DNA of 64,000 bases from Jiulongibacter sediminis (GTDB lineage: Bacteria; Bacteroidota; Bacteroidia; Cytophagales; Spirosomataceae): contig NZ_LGTQ01000015.1 in assembly GCF_001306455.1 (NCBI RefSeq), forward strand, positions 158,457-222,456. Direction: 5' to 3'. Positions 61,214 through 64,000 of this stretch are shown here, piece after piece. Numbering within the stretch: the first letter of the stretch is position 1; every line of letters begins with the position of its first letter. Position numbers and translations under genes: made by a program. A model generated the notes under the pieces. That model did no database searches. It was given only the letters and a program-made list of their open reading frames with translations, and had not been told where the DNA came from.

Positions 61214-61669
61214 ATGAATAATATAATACAAGGGCGGGAGGTCTGTATCTATGCCCTGGATGAAAGTGAAGCTTTGCTTTTACCACTGGTTGGTAGTCCT
61301 GTCAATGCCGGATTCCCTTCCCCGGCTACAGACTTTCTGGAAAACAAGATTGATCTCAATGCTGAGTTGATAAAGAATCCTTCAACAACATTTGTAGCAA
61401 TAACAAACGGAGAGTCAATGATTGGTGCTGGTATCTCTGATAAGGACATTCTGATCATTGATAAATCTCTGCCTGCCAAGGATGGGAATATCGCTGTCTG
61501 CTTTTTGGATGGAGAGTTTACACTGAAGAAACTAAAGATAGAGAAAGACGTAATTTGGTTGATGCCCCAAAACCCATTGTTCAAACCCATCAAGGTCACT
61601 AAAGAAAATGATTTCCAAATCTGGGGCATTCTCACCTACTCGATTCAAAAACATGTACGCACTTATTGA
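61214..61669 (+). CDS. umuD: UmuD-like self-cleaving polymerase V subunit
   Basis: A 151-residue protein when started at ATG 61214 (MNNIIQGREV); a GTG 105 bases upstream is also open but gives an extension unlike the family. It is a S24/LexA-type autoprotease: cleavage site A32-G33 (NAGFPSP), catalytic S68 in NGESM and K105 in EFTLKKL, 37 residues apart as in E. coli UmuD (S60, K97). After RecA-stimulated self-cleavage it forms polymerase V with UmuC for error-prone bypass of DNA damage. It overlaps umuC by 17 bp. Confidence 0.9.
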   Translation: MNNIIQGREVCIYALDESEALLLPLVGSPVNAGFPSPATDFLENKIDLNAELIKNPSTTFVAITNGESMIGAGISDKDILIIDKSLPAKDGNIAVCFLDGEFTLKKLKIEKDVIWLMPQNPLFKPIKVTKENDFQIWGILTYSIQKHVRTY

Positions 61670-62912
61670 TTGCAATAACTTCTATGCCAGCTGTGAACGG
61701 TTATTCAGGCCCGAACTAAATGGAAAACCGATTGTAGTACTCAGCAATAACGACGGATGTGTGATCGCCAGAAGTGATGAGGCAAAGGCCATTGGAATTC
61801 CAATGGGAGCACCTGCTTTTGAGTTTGAACAGACCTTTCTTCAAAATAAGGTTCATGTGTTTTCCAGTAATTATGCCTTGTATGGTGACATGAGCAATAG
61901 GGTAATGTCCATGCTTGGAGAGTTTGCTCCTGAAATTGAAATATACAGTATTGACGAGGCTTTTCTGCACTTCAAAGGTTTTGAGAAATATGACCTTTCT
62001 ACCTATGGTAGTGAAATCAGAGAGAAGGTTACCAAAGGCACAGGCATACCCATTAGCATAGGTTTCGCTCCTACAAAAGCCCTTGCAAAAGTTGCTAATA
62101 AAGTCGCAAAAAAGTATCCGGGTCTGTCTGGAAATGTGTACTGTATTGACTCGGAAGAGAAGAGGATAAAAGCCTTAAAATGGCTCAAGGTTGGTGATGT
62201 TTGGGGGATTGGGGCTCAACACGAAAAGAGGCTCAAAAATCTAGCGATTCATACAGCTTATGACTTCAGCGAAATGAACTCATCATGGGTGAAGAATACA
62301 ATGAGTATTGTTGGGTTAAGGCTTCAAAAGGAGCTTCAAGGAATCCCATGTTTATCCATGGAAGAAATTCAGCCAAAGCAAAACATTGCAGTCACCCGTA
62401 GTTTTGAAAAGAACATCAAGGACTTCGGACTTATCCGAGAAAGGGTTTCAACATTTGCCGTAACCTGTGCTGAGAAACTAAGAAATCAAAACTCATGCTG
62501 TAATACGATGATGGTTTTTGTATTGACAAATCCGTTCAGGAGGGATTTACCACAGTACAGAAACAACCTGACCATGCAATTGCCCTTTCCTTCAAACTCA
62601 AGTATTGAACTAGCTGAGTTCGCTGAAATGGGTCTAAGAAAAATCTACAGAGAAGGATATGAGTACAAAAAGGCCGGGGTAATGGTTATGAATCTGACTC
62701 CTGAACAAAACAAACAGGTTTGCCTCTTCGGCAACACAAATCCGATTCATCAACCAGCTATGCAAGTAATTGACGGACTGAATGCAAGACTAGGCATGAA
62801 AAAGGTCAAACTGGCCAGTCAAAACCAAGGGCGAACCTTCAAAATGAGACAGGAGAAGCTATCCCCGTACTACACCACAAGGCTCAGTGATGTTATCCGA
62901 GTAAAGGCTTGA
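61653..62912 (+). CDS. umuC: UmuC, Y-family error-prone DNA polymerase
   Basis: A 419-residue translesion polymerase started at ATG 61653 (MYALIDCNNFYASCERLF); the frame is open 45 bases further into umuD. Catalytic acidic residues are D6 in ALIDCNNF and D101-E102 in YSIDEAFL. The steric-gate region NNFYASCE, the thumb HhH and the little-finger domain (VTRSFEKNIKDFGLI) are all present, so it is full length. Cargo umuDC genes on mobile elements raise mutation and damage tolerance of the host. Confidence 0.95.
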   Translation: MYALIDCNNFYASCERLFRPELNGKPIVVLSNNDGCVIARSDEAKAIGIPMGAPAFEFEQTFLQNKVHVFSSNYALYGDMSNRVMSMLGEFAPEIEIYSIDEAFLHFKGFEKYDLSTYGSEIREKVTKGTGIPISIGFAPTKALAKVANKVAKKYPGLSGNVYCIDSEEKRIKALKWLKVGDVWGIGAQHEKRLKNLAIHTAYDFSEMNSSWVKNTMSIVGLRLQKELQGIPCLSMEEIQPKQNIAVTRSFEKNIKDFGLIRERVSTFAVTCAEKLRNQNSCCNTMMVFVLTNPFRRDLPQYRNNLTMQLPFPSNSSIELAEFAEMGLRKIYREGYEYKKAGVMVMNLTPEQNKQVCLFGNTNPIHQPAMQVIDGLNARLGMKKVKLASQNQGRTFKMRQEKLSPYYTTRLSDVIRVKA

Positions 62913-62981
62913 CTACCAAGACTATTTGAAAATTACTGATCAATGCCTTAATTTCAATTTGAAAACATAACATAATAGCTC

Positions 62982-63701
62982 ATGTGTTACCATATCTCTG
63001 AAACCACTCCTTTGTTTGATGATTTTGTAGATTACTTTGACATTCCGGGATATAACAGGGACTACAATAATGACCTTTACAAAGTATCTTATCATCTGAA
63101 TGGTTTTACTAAGCCTCATATTCCGGTTATTAGGCCAGAAGAGGGAGAGTCAGTCATTGACATGTACAAATGGGGGTTAATGCCACATTGGGTAAAAGAC
63201 CCGAAGACGTGGAAAGCAAACACACTCAATGCAAGAAATGATGAGCTGTTTGGGAAACCCTCATACCGGTCTTATTGGAAAAACAGATGTTTGGTTATTG
63301 TATCTGGTTTCTTTGAGCCAAGAGATCGTGGAGTTGCAGGTTTAGAAGGTCCAGCGAGTAAAGTACAAAAGACGGAAAGCTGGTATATCAAAAGCAAAAT
63401 AGAACCACTATTAACATTGGGCGGAATCTATTGCAATGGAACTGTTTCAATTTTAACAACAGATGCAAGTCCACTATTATCTGAAATTCACAACGATGGC
63501 AAACGGATGCCATTAATCATTGATGACCCGGATATCAGAGACATTTGGCTACATGATGACCTCACCCAAGACGAAATGGCAAGATTGATGGACAGTTACC
63601 CGGATGACGAAAGCCTGATCGCATACAGAGCTCTTGATGGAATTATGAGCAATAGGGTGGACACCAATGTACCGGAAGCTATTATGCCTCATGCGGCTTA
63701 A
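62982..63701 (+). CDS. yedK: SOS response-associated peptidase (SRAP/HMCES, YedK-like)
   Basis: A 239-residue protein with the essential C2 (MCYHISE), which crosslinks to abasic sites in single-stranded DNA to protect them. Other family marks are WGLMPHWVKD, NARNDELF, GFFEPRD in place of the usual FYEW, and EIHNDGKRMPLII with the catalytic His. It lies 69 bp after umuC in the same direction, so it belongs to the same damage-response module. Confidence 0.92.
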   Translation: MCYHISETTPLFDDFVDYFDIPGYNRDYNNDLYKVSYHLNGFTKPHIPVIRPEEGESVIDMYKWGLMPHWVKDPKTWKANTLNARNDELFGKPSYRSYWKNRCLVIVSGFFEPRDRGVAGLEGPASKVQKTESWYIKSKIEPLLTLGGIYCNGTVSILTTDASPLLSEIHNDGKRMPLIIDDPDIRDIWLHDDLTQDEMARLMDSYPDDESLIAYRALDGIMSNRVDTNVPEAIMPHAA

Positions 63702-63969
63702 GAAGTTGATAAATTACAGCTGTAGTTCCAATGGTAGTACCCAAGGTAATACCACAGATTTAAATTTCATTTCACTTTTATCAAGCCGCAACTAAAACAG
63801 TTGAGCCTTAAATTAATTTCTACTTAGGGTAGAGGCTGTAGTTTTCTTAAATTGACAGTTCGGTTGACTCCAAAATTTAAGAAATTATATTCACTGTTAC
63901 ACTTACTGTTACCATTAACAAAATTCCTATACTAAATAATTGATAAACAATAATTTAGCTTATTTGGTT
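63702..63969. other. Right-end intergenic region with integrase arm site
   Basis: No gene. It has GTAGTAC (63734-63740) with GGTAATACC (63745-63753) and, further right, CTGTTACACTTACTGTTAC (63894-63912), an exact copy of the left arm-site block. The right att core begins at 63970. Confidence 0.65.
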
Positions 63970-63990
63970 GTAGCCCCGACAGGAATCGAA
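63970..63990 (+). repeat. attR core, 21-bp direct repeat
   Basis: Identical to 37464-37484. The ten bases after it (63991-64000, GCCGATCGCG) match those after the related repeat at 37320-37340, showing that the outside flank is the other half of the interrupted intergenic repeat. Confidence 0.8.
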
Positions 63991-64000
63991 GCCGATCGCG

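Larger units (their letters stand above)
37464..63990. mobile_element. Integrated genomic island carrying nitrous-oxide respiration and SOS genes
   Basis: The element is bounded by a 21-bp perfect direct repeat (37464-37484 and 63970-63990), giving a unit of 26,506 bp. The tyrosine integrase starts 150 bp inside the left end. CTGTTACACTTACTGTTAC occurs inside both ends (37584-37602 and 63894-63912). Joining the outside flanks rebuilds a complete copy of the neighbouring intergenic repeat: 63970-64000 matches 37320-37350 at 30 of 31 bases. Cargo is the nos locus, NO-repair genes, regulators and a umuDC/SRAP module. I see no relaxase, type IV secretion or replication gene, so it looks integrative but not self-conjugative. 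Confidence 0.85.

Noticed and set aside
1..64000. CRISPR arrays, rRNA genes, insertion-sequence transposases and conjugation genes
   Set aside because: I looked for regular direct repeats with spacers, conserved rRNA blocks, DDE transposase frames and relaxase or VirB/Tra-like genes and saw none.

Overview
The window looks like a chromosome segment of a Bacteroidota bacterium, most likely of the order Cytophagales. Evidence: many secreted proteins with short Sec signals or lipoprotein signals, outer-membrane beta-barrels, a Bacteroidota-type tyrosine integrase with an arm-binding domain, little sign of Shine-Dalgarno spacing, and a Sec-exported lipoprotein form of nitrous-oxide reductase. No rRNA or complete tRNA gene and no CRISPR array is visible.

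Left part (1-37255) is host-like catabolic chromosome. It has an FAD-linked 2-hydroxyacid-type dehydrogenase (cut by the window edge), a GH78 alpha-L-rhamnosidase, a quinone-oxidoreductase-like SDR with its Rrf2 repressor, a PQQ dehydrogenase with a built-in cytochrome c, a secreted bicupin protein, and a serine hydrolase. An AT-rich Shedu defence gene (12082-13290) sits beside a decayed duplicate of the bicupin gene tail. A long minus-strand cluster (34183 down to 13482) follows: DUF3237 protein, AraC regulator, enoyl-CoA hydratase/lyase, feruloyl-CoA-synthase-like ligase, SDR, three secreted alpha/beta hydrolases, two MFS carriers, alcohol dehydrogenase, amidohydrolase, CitMHS carrier, AtuA pair, acetoacetyl-CoA ligase, an outer-membrane protein and a cupin/SMP-30 fusion. 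I read it as uptake and breakdown of esterified, probably hydroxycinnamate- or phenol-type plant compounds; the exact substrate is inferred. A KDGal kinase, a metallophosphoesterase and a secreted phosphodiesterase close this part.

Right part (37464-63990) is a 26.5-kb integrated island with both ends in the window. A 21-bp direct repeat flanks it, a 19-bp sequence recurs just inside each end (likely integrase arm sites), and a tyrosine integrase lies next to the left end. The element interrupts an array of tRNA-tail-like intergenic repeats. Its cargo is a clade II nitrous-oxide respiration locus: cytochrome c, nosZ, a NosB-like membrane protein, nosL, nosD, nosF, an NnrS-like membrane protein, nosY, a fasciclin lipoprotein, a small Cys protein and an OprC/NosA-type copper receptor. 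Divergent from it lie a di-iron NO-stress repair protein and an NsrR/IscR-like Rrf2 regulator. A Crp/Fnr regulator, an MFS carrier and a broken cation transporter lie upstream; a decayed outer-membrane receptor lies downstream.

The distal island part carries a second copy of the post-integrase HTH gene, two copies (one decayed) of a small membrane protein, an HPP-family (nitrite-transporter-like) gene, a zinc-ribbon protein, another HTH protein and an SOS module (umuD, umuC, SRAP peptidase). No relaxase, conjugation gene, nir or nor gene is present, so the island appears to be a non-self-transmissible carrier of N2O reduction.
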